The notes under the pieces are model-generated. The model was not told the DNA's origin. It searched no databases and was given only the letters and a program-made list of their open reading frames with translations. 8,467 bases of DNA, taken from Methylocystaceae bacterium UBA5192 (GTDB taxonomy: Bacteria > Pseudomonadota > Alphaproteobacteria > Rhizobiales > Beijerinckiaceae). A program made the translations under genes and the position numbers. Shown here one piece after another: positions 1 through 6,612 of this stretch. The stretch is taken from NCBI GenBank assembly GCA_002412985.1, contig DHWC01000131.1, positions 1 through 8,467 of the forward strand, written 5' to 3'. Numbering within the stretch: position 1 is the first letter of the stretch; each line of letters begins with the position of its first letter.

Positions 1-1454
1 CGTTTTCCCTGCTCTGCCTTTCCCTACCGCCAGCCTATGCCAAGGGACCAGATTCTCTTGCCGATTTATCTGCTCAAGTTTCAGATGCTGTTGTTAATAT
101 TTCGGCGACGCAATCTGCGGACAATGCCACAAAACATGGAAAACATGACGGTCAAAATATTCCGCCAGGAATGGGACAGCCCGGCGCGCCTTTTGATGAT
201 TTACTGGAAGAATTCTTCCGCCGTCGCGGCGGTCAAGGCATGCCAGAAATGCCCCATCAGCGGAAATCCAGTTCGCTTGGTTCAGGATTTGTTATCGACC
301 CAGCCGGCATCGTGATTACGAATAATCACGTCATCGATGGCGCAAATGAAGTTCAAGTCATCTTTAACGATGGCCAAAAACTAAAAGCGGAAGTGATCGG
401 CAAAGATCAAAAGGTTGACGTTGCAGTACTCAGGGTTAAGCCTGAAAAGCCGCTTAAATCAGTTAAATTTGGCGATAGCGATAAATCTCGCGTGGGCGAT
501 TGGGTATTAGCAGTCGGCAATCCATTTGGTCTTGGCGGCTCCGTTACCGCCGGCATTGTTTCTGCGCGAAATCGCAATATCGATAGCGGACCTTATGATA
601 ACTACATCCAGACAGACGCCTCAATTAATAAGGGCAATTCTGGTGGCCCGCTCTTTAATATGGAGGGCGAAGTCATTGGCATTAACACGGCGATCCTATC
701 GCCCTCCGGCGGCTCTGTCGGAATTGGTTTTGCGACGCCATCTAATACGGTCCAACCTGTAATCGACCAGCTTCAGCAGTTTGGCGAAACGCGCCGCGGC
801 TGGTTAGGCGTTCGCATCCAAAATGTAGATGACGGCATTGCAGAAACCCTTGGCCTTGGCGCAACGCGCGGGGCGCTTGTTGCTGGCGTTGATGACAAAG
901 GTCCGTCCAAGCCTGCTGGTTTGAAAGCGGGCGATGTAATCACAAAATTTGATGGCAAACCCATTAAAGAATCCCGCGATCTTCCAAAACTTGTCGCAGC
1001 AACTCCAGTGGGTAAGGATGTTGAGCTCGTCATCGTGCGTAGCGGCAAGGAGCAAGTGAAAACTGTTAAACTTGGCCGTTTGGAAGATGGCGAAAAAACT
1101 GCCGCCAATGATGCGGGCGCGCGCGACAAAATTGAACCAGCCAATCCTGCCTCTCAAAATATTTTGGGACTGGAATTATCGCGCCTAACGGACGAACTCC
1201 GCGCCCGGTTCCAGATCAAGGATAGCGTGAAAACTGGCGTTTTAATCACAGCTGTGGATCCGCGTTCAGAAGCAGCTGAAAAACGTTTATCACCTGGCGA
1301 AATCCTTCTTGAAGTCAATCAAGAGCCTGTCGCCGATCCCACTGACGCCATAAAGAAAATCAAGGGATTGAAGGACGCTGGCAAAAAAACGGCGCTGCTT
1401 GCCGTCGCCAATGGTCAAGGGGATGCGCATTTCATCGCCCTGCCTGTTGAATAA
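1..1454 (+). CDS. degP: Do-family (DegP/HtrA) periplasmic serine endoprotease, 5'-truncated by window edge
   Basis: The reading frame is open from base 3, so the gene starts left of the window; the ATG at 171 is internal. The 483 visible residues open with the end of a Sec signal peptide (cleavage expected after AYA, residues 11-13). The trypsin-like domain follows, with the full triad: His109 in NNHVIDGA (codon 327), Asp139 in DVAVL (codon 417) and Ser213 in GNSGGP (codon 639). Two PDZ domains come next, from about residue 267 (WLGV) and about residue 388 (LGLEL), giving the protease-PDZ-PDZ layout of DegP/DegQ. Such proteins degrade or refold misfolded periplasmic proteins as oligomeric cages. 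The choice between degP and degQ is uncertain. The gene ends at a strong intrinsic terminator and converges with serB. Its promoter is outside the window. Confidence 0.95.
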   Translation, partial: FSLLCLSLPPAYAKGPDSLADLSAQVSDAVVNISATQSADNATKHGKHDGQNIPPGMGQPGAPFDDLLEEFFRRRGGQGMPEMPHQRKSSSLGSGFVIDPAGIVITNNHVIDGANEVQVIFNDGQKLKAEVIGKDQKVDVAVLRVKPEKPLKSVKFGDSDKSRVGDWVLAVGNPFGLGGSVTAGIVSARNRNIDSGPYDNYIQTDASINKGNSGGPLFNMEGEVIGINTAILSPSGGSVGIGFATPSNTVQPVIDQLQQFGETRRGWLGVRIQNVDDGIAETLGLGATRGALVAGVDDKGPSKPAGLKAGDVITKFDGKPIKESRDLPKLVAATPVGKDVELVIVRSGKEQVKTVKLGRLEDGEKTAANDAGARDKIEPANPASQNILGLELSRLTDELRARFQIKDSVKTGVLITAVDPRSEAAEKRLSPGEILLEVNQEPVADPTDAIKKIKGLKDAGKKTALLAVANGQGDAHFIALPVE

Positions 1455-1463
1455 GTATTTCTG

Positions 1464-1496
1464 GGCTTTCTCCCGTTAACTGGGAGAAAGCCTTTT
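1464..1496 (+). terminator. Intrinsic terminator of the degP-like gene
   Basis: A perfect 11-bp stem (1464-1474 with 1482-1492, GGCTTTCTCCC/GGGAGAAAGCC) with a 7-base loop is followed by TTTT at 1493-1496, starting 10 bases after the protease stop codon. The end of the T-run overlaps the serB stop codon, which lies on the other strand at 1495-1497. Read on the minus strand the same hairpin follows the serB stop directly but lacks a T-run, so it is a good terminator for the protease gene and a poorer one for serB. Confidence 0.9.
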
Positions 1497-2388
1497 AACG
1501 GAATTCCTCTTGACGATAGCCTTGCGCATAAAGAAGCGCGGTCAGATCAGCATGATCAATTCGCGCATGTGCGGTTTGCGCGACAATCGGCTTGGCATGA
1601 TAGGCCACGCCCAATCCAGCGCTCAGCAGCATATCAAGATCATTCGCCCCATCGCCCACAGCCAAAGTAAGTTCTTGTGGAATTTGACGGGCGCGGCGGA
1701 TCTCTTCAAGCGCGCGGCGTTTTTCATCTCGTCCTAACACCGGATAGGCTAATTGGCCTGAGATACAATTTTCTTTCATAAGAAGTCTATTTGCGCGCGT
1801 TTCATCAAACCCAAGTCTCTTAGCGATTGACTCGATGAAAGGTTCAAAGCCGCCAGAGACAAGAGCTGTATAGGCGCCATTAAAGCGCATCGTCGCAACT
1901 AAAGTACGTGCGCCGGGCATGAGTGTTAAGCGCTCAATAAGCTGTCCTATTTCTTCTCGTGTGACCCCTGAAAGTAGCGCAACTCTCTCCTTCAACGCCG
2001 CCTCAAAACTCATCTCGCCAGACATAGCGCGCGCAGTAATGTGAGAGATTTCCTGATTTAATCCTTTAAATCTGGCTAATTCATCAAGACATTCTTCAAC
2101 AATCATTGTTGAATCCATATCGGCGATCAGTAATTTTTTTTTGCGATTTTTTTTTACCTGGAAAATAAAATCAATCTGCGTATCTTTCAGATATGCGCTT
2201 AATCCCTTTAATGCGCTTTCTGGATCCTGTGATGTAAATGTCAAATCAGCAGCGCCATTTACTGCAAGCCAGGATGCCTCAACTTGCGTCAAGCCCATCG
2301 CTTCAATAGCCTCTTTAAGATTATTTTCAGCCAATCTTGCTTTGGGCGCGGCAATTAATGTGGCGACATAGGGCATCAATTTTGACAT
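1495..2388 (-). CDS. serB: Phosphoserine phosphatase SerB
   Basis: SerB performs the last step of L-serine synthesis, hydrolysing O-phospho-L-serine in the cytoplasm. The protein has 297 residues counted from the ATG at 2388. An N-terminal domain of about 85 residues (ACT-like in this family) precedes a HAD phosphatase domain. Motif I is DMDST (residues 90-94; Asp90 the expected nucleophile, Asp92 the acid/base). Motif II is SGG (Ser178), the motif III lysine is Lys223 in DEKRR, and motif IV is GDGAND (245-250). An in-frame GTG at 2403 would add five residues (MQIVE). I prefer the ATG because MSKLMPYVATLIA resembles the usual start of rhizobial SerB. Neither start has a clear ribosome binding site. 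Two runs of nine A (coding strand) lie just before motif I. The gene is divergent from miaA and convergent with the protease gene. Confidence 0.95.
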   Translation of the reverse strand: MSKLMPYVATLIAAPKARLAENNLKEAIEAMGLTQVEASWLAVNGAADLTFTSQDPESALKGLSAYLKDTQIDFIFQVKKNRKKKLLIADMDSTMIVEECLDELARFKGLNQEISHITARAMSGEMSFEAALKERVALLSGVTREEIGQLIERLTLMPGARTLVATMRFNGAYTALVSGGFEPFIESIAKRLGFDETRANRLLMKENCISGQLAYPVLGRDEKRRALEEIRRARQIPQELTLAVGDGANDLDMLLSAGLGVAYHAKPIVAQTAHARIDHADLTALLYAQGYRQEEFR

Positions 2389-2415
2389 CTCGACGATTTG
2401 CACGGCAATAGGCGC

Positions 2416-3324
2416 ATGAACAAACGCGCTATTCTCATTGCTGGCCCAACTGCCTCAGGCAAAACAGCGCTTGCGCTGCAGCTTGCAAAAGAAATCAATG
2501 GCGCAATTATTAACGCGGACGCGATGCAAGTCTATCGCGACCTTCGTATTCTGACAGCTCGACCAACGCCAGAGGAAGAAAAATCCGCACCCCATTTCCT
2601 TTTTGGTCATGTAGACGCATCTGAAAATTACTCTGTTGGGCGCTGGATCAACGATCTATCAGCAGTTCTTCATCAGCTCAAAGAAACAGCGCAAACGCCG
2701 ATCCTTGTTGGCGGCACAGGGCTTTATTTCAAATCAGCTCTACTCGGGATATCAGAAATTCCTCAAGTCCCTGAAGCCATCCGTCATGAGATCCGTCGAC
2801 AAGCGGCTGGCAAAGACGCTCAAAAACTCCATGCGGAACTGACCGTCCTCGACCCGCTTACTGCTGAAAAGCTTAAGCCCTCAGATCCTCAGCGCATTTT
2901 GCGCGCATTGGAAGTTTTCATAGCAACAGGAAAGCCGCTTGTTTCCTTTCAGGGTCCCCGAGCAACATCTGTGCTTGAGGGCCTGAACTGCGCAGCCTTT
3001 TTTCTCTGCCCAGATCGAGACTGGTTGAGAAAGCGCATTGATCACAGATTTGATGAGATGATTGGCGAAGGAGCTCTGGATGAGGTCAGAGCTTTAGAGG
3101 CGCGCCGCCTGGACCCAAGCTTACCTTGCATGCGCGCTCATGGCGTGCCGCATCTTATCGCCTATCTGAACGCCAAGAGTTCTCTGACAGAATCAATTGA
3201 GCTCGGTAAAGGGGACACCCGACGCTACACGAAACGCCAATTTACTTTTGCACGGCATCAATTGCCACAATTCAGCTGGCTTGCCCCTGAAACTGCGTTT
3301 GGGGCGATCTCAGCGCGACTGTAG
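2416..3324 (+). CDS. miaA: tRNA dimethylallyltransferase MiaA
   Basis: MiaA transfers a dimethylallyl group from DMAPP to N6 of A37 in tRNAs that read UNN codons, the first step of ms2i6A formation. The 302-residue protein has a P-loop, GPTASGKT (residues 10-17). NADAMQVYR (33-41) contains Asp35, equivalent to the catalytic Asp of the family, and is followed by TARP (47-50). VGGTGLY is at 98-104, DPQRILRAL at 157-165, and the C-terminal signature TRRYTKRQ at 268-275. Length is normal for the family. The frame is also open from a TTG at 2398, but the ATG at 2416 puts the P-loop at its usual distance from the N-terminus. The ribosome binding site is weak (TAGG at 2409-2412, only three bases before the ATG). 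The start faces that of serB across 27 bases, so its promoter must overlap serB coding sequence. Confidence 0.95.
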   Translation: MNKRAILIAGPTASGKTALALQLAKEINGAIINADAMQVYRDLRILTARPTPEEEKSAPHFLFGHVDASENYSVGRWINDLSAVLHQLKETAQTPILVGGTGLYFKSALLGISEIPQVPEAIRHEIRRQAAGKDAQKLHAELTVLDPLTAEKLKPSDPQRILRALEVFIATGKPLVSFQGPRATSVLEGLNCAAFFLCPDRDWLRKRIDHRFDEMIGEGALDEVRALEARRLDPSLPCMRAHGVPHLIAYLNAKSSLTESIELGKGDTRRYTKRQFTFARHQLPQFSWLAPETAFGAISARL

Positions 3325-3526
3325 TAAAGCAACGAAGTTTATTTAGATGAATCATCCATTTGTGATTAAGGCTTGAGAATCCTGGATGAGAGCGGGCTAA
3401 TTATCATGCAGCTTGCCAAAGGGATTTTATGTAGGACTGGTAGCTAGAGCAGGCCTTTATTGTGACGCCTTGCATGCGAGCGGCAAAAACGCTAGCAAGC
3501 GCAGCAATCGCCGGAGAATTGCCCTT
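3325..3526 (+). promoter_or_regulatory. miaA-fdxA spacer, leader of fdxA
   Basis: No coding signal is seen in these 202 bases. TCATCCA (3352-3358) and TGGATGA (3383-3389) form a 7-bp inverted repeat with a 24-base loop and no T-run, so no good terminator for miaA is visible. A possible promoter is TTGAGA (3373-3378) with TAATTA (3398-3403), but the 19-base spacer is long. Nearer fdxA an imperfect two-part hairpin can form (CTTGC 3469-3473 with GCAAG 3495-3499; AGCG 3479-3482 with CGCT 3490-3493), ending 13 bases before the ribosome binding site. Its function is unknown. Confidence 0.35.
3513..3516 (+). promoter_or_regulatory. Ribosome binding site GGAG of fdxA, decides the start
   Basis: GGAG lies 10 bases before the ATG at 3527. 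It supports that start over the upstream in-frame TTG at 3413, whose 38 extra residues have no counterpart in seven-iron ferredoxins. Confidence 0.6.
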
Positions 3527-3865
3527 ATGACTTATCTGGTCACGGAAAATTGTATCAAGTGTAAGTATATGGACTGCGTGGAAGTCTGTCCGGTGGATTG
3601 CTTCTATGAAGGCGAGAACATGCTCGTTATTCATCCAGATGAATGCATTGACTGCGGCGTTTGCGAACCAGAATGCCCTGCTGAGGCCATTAAGCCCGAT
3701 ACAGAGCCTAACCTTGAGCAATGGCTCAAGCTTAACGCGGATATGGCTCAAAATTGGCCAAATATTACAGTTAAGCGCGAGGCCCCGGCAGACGCTAAGG
3801 AATGGGATGGTAAGCCTGGAAAATATCCAGATCATTTCTCTACAGAGCCTGGCGAGGGCGATTGA
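3527..3865 (+). CDS. fdxA: Seven-iron ferredoxin FdxA ([3Fe-4S][4Fe-4S])
   Basis: A small cytoplasmic electron carrier of 112 residues. It closely resembles Azotobacter vinelandii ferredoxin I, recalled from memory, through the cluster-binding half and beyond. Counting Met as 1, cysteines are at 9, 12, 17, 21, 25, 40, 43, 46 and 50. By the A. vinelandii pattern Cys9, Cys17 and Cys50 bind the [3Fe-4S] cluster, and Cys21, Cys40, Cys43 and Cys46 bind the [4Fe-4S] cluster. Typical pieces are ENCIKCKY, CVEVCPVDCFYEG and HPDECIDCG. The C-terminal part (WPNIT, then the DAKEWDGKPGK region) matches the usual FdxA extension. The redox partner is not shown by the context. In alphaproteobacteria fdxA is often next to carD, as here. 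No clear terminator follows. Confidence 0.96.
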   Translation: MTYLVTENCIKCKYMDCVEVCPVDCFYEGENMLVIHPDECIDCGVCEPECPAEAIKPDTEPNLEQWLKLNADMAQNWPNITVKREAPADAKEWDGKPGKYPDHFSTEPGEGD

Positions 3866-3933
3866 TCCGTTTTGGGCTCAGCTTTGTTATCAAGACATTG
3901 ACAGAAGAGTGTCCAAAACGTTAACGCTATAAA

Positions 3934-3960
3934 AATAATTTAAATTCAATAATTTAGATT
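3934..3960. repeat. Tandem 13-bp AT-rich direct repeat
   Basis: Two copies of AATAATTTARATT (3934-3946 and 3948-3960) differ at one position and sit at a 14-base period, in an otherwise GC-balanced region. The repeat directly follows the -10-like GCTATAAA and could be an upstream promoter element, a regulator site or a DNA-bending tract. Confidence 0.6.
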
Positions 3961-3985
3961 AAAAATGCGGCTGTCCTGCGGCCGC
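3961..3985 (-). terminator. Weak terminator-like hairpin on the minus strand
   Basis: On the minus strand GCGGC-N9-GCCGC (3985-3967) is followed by A and then TTTTT (3965-3961). A 5-bp all-GC stem before a T-run could stop antisense transcription of the carD leader. The stem is short, so confidence is low. Confidence 0.3.
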
Positions 3986-4229
3986 GTCAGGGGCAAAGCG
4001 TCTTTGATTTTCGTCCTCTGACGTGTTATAGCTTTCTTTTATAAAGCTTATCTTTCGGTGGAAGCGTAACAGCGCCTCGCCCCCAGCATTAGTGGTGAAT
4101 TGACGCTCAGTTCGGGATTCTGAGCCCATCTTCATGTTGCTTGAGCCAGGTTGCGACGACAGGAAATTCGATCGCCCGCCGTTGAAAGATAATAGTTTCT
4201 CGCGGTCTGTCGAGTGACTGGGCCGCACT

Positions 4230-4234
4230 GGGAG
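4230..4234 (+). promoter_or_regulatory. Ribosome binding site GGGAG of carD, decides the start
   Basis: GGGAG ends eight bases before the ATG at 4243. This good Shine-Dalgarno sequence supports translation from the start of the long Ala/Lys/Pro-rich extension rather than from a start near the conserved CarD domain. Confidence 0.7.
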
Positions 4235-4242
4235 TACAGCGT

Positions 4243-5673
4243 ATGCCATCCTCTAAAAAGAACGTTAAAACAAAGAGTTCAAGCTCTGCTCCTACTCAGA
4301 CGCCAAGCAAAAAGCCGCCTGCCAAAACTGCTGCCGCCACAAAAAGCGCGCCAAGTAAGTCTGCGACTAAAGTCTCGGCGATAAGTTCATCAAAAACCCA
4401 AGCGGGCAAAAAACCAGCTGCGCCTGCCGCCAAAGCTCCGGCTGCAGCAAAAACGCCAGAGAAGTCTAAAGTCGCCCCAAAAGCCGCAACGCCAGCTGTT
4501 GCTGCGCCTGCGAAGACAGCGAATAAAACGCCTGCCGCGGCTAAGACGCCTGCTCCAAAGACCGCCCCTGCAGCCGCGAAGTCTGCTGCCCCAGTGAAAG
4601 GAGCGCCAGCGGATAAGAGCCCTCAAGTAACAAAAACGCCTGTCAGCAAGGCTAAAGCGCCTGCGCTTGAAAAAACCGCGCCAGCGCCAGCTCCAACGGC
4701 AAAAACGTCAGCCAAGCCTGTCAAAGCCCAAGAAACTGCTGCAAAAACGCCCGTCAAGGCGATAAAATCAAGCGAACAGAAATCTCCTGTTGCCGCCAGC
4801 GGCGCTAAGCCTGAGGCCGGCGCCAAAGCGGCGGCTCCAGTCGCTGCAAAGCCAGTCGCTCCGACCCAAGCTAAAGCGCCTCAGGTAAAAACGCCTGTTG
4901 AGGCAAGCGCTCCCGTGAAATCGGCGCCTGCTAACGCAACGCCGCGCGCCGATATGGCCAAGCCGTCAGCGCCAAAACCAGCAGCCGCGCCCGCTAACGC
5001 TTCTGCGCCCGCGCCAAAGCAACCTGGCATAGACCCAAAAGCCGCTCAGCCAACAAAAGCCAAAGTCGCAGGGCCAAAGCACGGCTTCAAATTGAACGAG
5101 TTCATTGTCTATCCCGCTCATGGCGTCGGCCAGATTACCGGCGTTGAAATTCAGGAAGTCGCGGGCTTTAGTCTAGAGCTTTTTGTTGTCAGCTTTTTGA
5201 AGGATAAAATGATCCTGAAAGTGCCGACCAGCAAAGTAATTACAGTCGGCATGCGCAAACTTGCAGAAACCAACATCGTGGAAAAGGCGCTTGGCACACT
5301 AAGCGGCCGCGCGCGAATTAAGCGCACCATGTGGTCTCGCCGGGCTCAGGAATATGAGGCAAAAATCAATTCTGGAGATCTGGTGACGATTGCTGAAGTT
5401 GTCAGAGATCTCTACCGCTCTGAGACGCAGCCTGAGCAATCCTACTCCGAACGCCAGCTCTATGAAGCCGCCCTCGATCGTATGGCGCGGGAGATCGCTG
5501 CTGTGCGACGCTTAATTGATGCTGAAGCCCTGAAGCTTATCGAATCTTTCTTACAGAAGGGCCCAAAACGCGCTCCCAAAATTGAAACCGAGGGCGATGG
5601 CGACGACGCTGCCGCTTCAGACGCCGACACAGATAGCGAAGGCGATGATTCAGATGTCGATCGCGCTGCTTAA
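4243..5673 (+). CDS. carD: CarD/CdnL-family RNA polymerase-binding regulator with a long basic AKP-rich N-terminal extension
   Basis: CarD/CdnL proteins bind the RNA polymerase beta subunit through a Tudor-like domain, contact promoter DNA next to the transcription bubble and stabilise the open complex. Here the conserved part is residues about 280-440. The polymerase-interaction domain begins around FIVYPAHGVG (287-296). A helical DNA-binding domain follows, including MWSRRAQEYEAK; Trp364 is in the position of the family's minor-groove tryptophan. Alphaproteobacterial CarD is normally about 170-200 residues, but this protein has 476. Residues 1 to about 279 are almost all Ala, Lys, Pro, Thr and Ser, with recurring KTP, AKAP and APA, like histone H1 tails or AlgP. 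The last 29 residues are rich in Asp and Glu. A good ribosome binding site, and an open frame through the whole extension, argue that it is translated. The gene converges with rpoH and ends at a shared terminator. Confidence 0.93.
   Translation: MPSSKKNVKTKSSSSAPTQTPSKKPPAKTAAATKSAPSKSATKVSAISSSKTQAGKKPAAPAAKAPAAAKTPEKSKVAPKAATPAVAAPAKTANKTPAAAKTPAPKTAPAAAKSAAPVKGAPADKSPQVTKTPVSKAKAPALEKTAPAPAPTAKTSAKPVKAQETAAKTPVKAIKSSEQKSPVAASGAKPEAGAKAAAPVAAKPVAPTQAKAPQVKTPVEASAPVKSAPANATPRADMAKPSAPKPAAAPANASAPAPKQPGIDPKAAQPTKAKVAGPKHGFKLNEFIVYPAHGVGQITGVEIQEVAGFSLELFVVSFLKDKMILKVPTSKVITVGMRKLAETNIVEKALGTLSGRARIKRTMWSRRAQEYEAKINSGDLVTIAEVVRDLYRSETQPEQSYSERQLYEAALDRMAREIAAVRRLIDAEALKLIESFLQKGPKRAPKIETEGDGDDAAASDADTDSEGDDSDVDRAA
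4255..5079 (+). repeat. Low-complexity Ala/Lys/Pro-coding tract inside carD
   Basis: The tract is built from degenerate short units such as AAAACGCC(T/A), coding K-T-P (for example near 4449, 4630, 4743 and 4889), and GCTAAAGCGCCT, coding A-K-A-P (near 4651 and 4870). Units vary in codon choice and spacing, so it is not a clean tandem array. Such tracts often change length between strains. Apparent ORFs on its minus strand are only complements of this composition. Confidence 0.7.
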
Positions 5674-5696
5674 AATCTGCATCAATTTAGTTAAAG

Positions 5697-5724
5697 AAAA
5701 AGCCCTCCTTTTGGAGGGCTTTTT
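5697..5724. terminator. Bidirectional intrinsic terminator between carD and rpoH
   Basis: AGCCCTCC (5701-5708) pairs perfectly with GGAGGGCT (5713-5720) across a TTTT loop. The flanking AAAA (5697-5700) pairs with TTTT (5721-5724). A T-run follows the stem on both strands (5720-5725 on plus; complement of 5697-5701 on minus). It begins 23 bases after the carD stop codon and ends four bases from the rpoH stop codon, so it can serve both genes. Confidence 0.93.
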
Positions 5725-5727
5725 TGT

Positions 5728-6612
5728 TCAGGCCATTTGCGCTTCTAACATCTGAACATCATCGCCTTGGAGACGCGAGAGTTCTCGACGCAACTTACTG
5801 AGCGCACGATTTTCAATTTGTCGAACGCGTTCCTTAGAGATGCCCAACTTATCGCCAAGCATTTCAAGAGTGACGGATTCTTCCGTCAGACGGCGTTCTT
5901 GAACAATCCGCAATTCACGATCGGACAGGATCGCTAAGGCGTCCTGCAACCACTGAACGCGCCGATCCGTATCGACATTTTGTTCAACGACTTCATCTGG
6001 CAATGGTTGATCGTCGACGAGAAAGTCCATGCGCTGAGCTGAACCCGCAGCATCATCGTCGACAAGTTGCGCATTGAGCGAAACATCAGAACCCGATAAG
6101 CGCGCATCCATTGTTTCGACATCAGCGCAGGACACGCCAAGGGCCTTAGAAATTTCTCTAAATGCGGCGCCCGAGGATTGCATGCGCGGATCGCGGGCTA
6201 ATTTGGCCCGAAGGCGCCGCAAATTAAAGAAAAGCGCTTTTTGGCTCGAGCTGGTGCCGCCGCGAACAATCGACCAATTGCGCAGGACATAGTCTTGGAT
6301 TGATGCGCGAATCCACCAAGTTGCGTAGGTTGAAAAGCGAACATCTCGCTCAGGGGTAAATCGCGCAGCTGCCTCAAGCAGCCCAACATGACCTTCCTGC
6401 ACAAGATCTGTAAGCGGCAGCCCATAGTGCCGGAATTTAGCGGCAAGCGCGATGACAAGGCGCATGTGAGCCGAGGTCAATTTATGTAAGGCGTGTCGAT
6501 CGCCCTGATCACGCCAATTCAAAGCAAGTTGCTTCTCTTCTTCTCTCTCGAGAAAGGGCGCGTTAGCGGCTGCTTTGAGTAATTCTCTGCCAAGACCAGG
6601 TAAGTAAGCCAT
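5728..6612 (-). CDS. rpoH: RNA polymerase sigma-32 type factor RpoH, RpoH2-like
   Basis: This 294-residue group 3 sigma factor directs RNA polymerase to heat-shock or stress promoters. Region 2 spans about residues 46-115. It includes DLVQEGHVGLLEAA (69-82; core binding) and FSTYATWWIRASIQ (93-106; -10 recognition and melting). The RpoH box is QKALFFNLR (124-132), typical of RpoH and absent from primary sigma factors. Region 4 covers about 228-275, with the helix-turn-helix around LEMLGDKLGISKERVRQIE (249-267) for -35 recognition. The wording of the RpoH box is closer to what I recall of rhizobial RpoH2 than RpoH1; this assignment is inference. The ATG has a strong GAGGGAG Shine-Dalgarno sequence (complement of 6619-6625) six bases upstream, held in a short hairpin. 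A candidate EcfG-type promoter lies about 75-100 bases upstream. The gene shares a terminator with carD. Confidence 0.95.
   Translation of the reverse strand: MAYLPGLGRELLKAAANAPFLEREEEKQLALNWRDQGDRHALHKLTSAHMRLVIALAAKFRHYGLPLTDLVQEGHVGLLEAAARFTPERDVRFSTYATWWIRASIQDYVLRNWSIVRGGTSSSQKALFFNLRRLRAKLARDPRMQSSGAAFREISKALGVSCADVETMDARLSGSDVSLNAQLVDDDAAGSAQRMDFLVDDQPLPDEVVEQNVDTDRRVQWLQDALAILSDRELRIVQERRLTEESVTLEMLGDKLGISKERVRQIENRALSKLRRELSRLQGDDVQMLEAQMA

Larger units (their letters stand above)
3866..4242 (+). promoter_or_regulatory. 377-base non-coding tract, probable carD promoter and leader
   Basis: No convincing gene was found in this stretch. In order it holds: an 8-bp inverted repeat CGTTTTGG/CCAAAACG (3868-3875, 3913-3920) whose loop contains a perfect -35-like TTGACA (3898-3903); GCTATAAA (3926-3933), a good -10 but too far from that -35 (24 bases to TATAAA); an AT-rich tandem repeat (3934-3960); and a GC-rich hairpin (3967-3985). 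A nested stem-loop follows at 3985-4023: CGTCAGGGG pairs with CCTCTGACG (one G-T pair), with an inner CAAAG-CGT-CTTTG. Two more perfect inverted repeats are AGCTTT/AAAGCT (4030-4035, 4043-4048) and GCTCAG-N9-CTGAGC (4105-4125). This looks like a structured leader or an unannotated small RNA, but I recognise no known RNA family. Confidence 0.4.

Noticed and set aside
773..1157. Two overlapping minus-strand ORFs inside the degP-like gene
   Set aside because: They lie opposite a clear PDZ-coding region, overlap each other in different frames, and match no family.
3413..3526. N-terminal extension of FdxA from a TTG at 3413
   Set aside because: Seven-iron ferredoxins begin directly at the TYLVTENC-type N-terminus, the extra 38 residues look random, and GGAG at 3513-3516 supports the ATG at 3527.
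3868..3920. 8-bp inverted repeat after fdxA as its terminator
   Set aside because: The loop is 37 bases and no T-run follows, so intrinsic termination is unlikely.
3898..3933. TTGACA and TATAAA as one sigma-70 promoter before carD
   Set aside because: The spacer is 24 bases, too long for a normal promoter. At 17 bases the hexamer is TTAACG, a poor -10. Either element may be used with another partner, but I cannot support the pair.
3934..3960. CtrA-type TTAA-N7-TTAA sites in the AT-rich tract
   Set aside because: TTAA elements are present but not at the seven-base spacing required.
4162..4183. GGAAA...CGTT before carD as an EcfG promoter
   Set aside because: The spacer is only 13 bases where 16-17 are needed, and the fifth base of the -35 does not match.
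4390..4826. Arg-rich and Ala-rich ORFs on the minus strand inside carD
   Set aside because: They are complements of the low-complexity Ala/Lys/Pro tract, with no start signals or recognisable domain.
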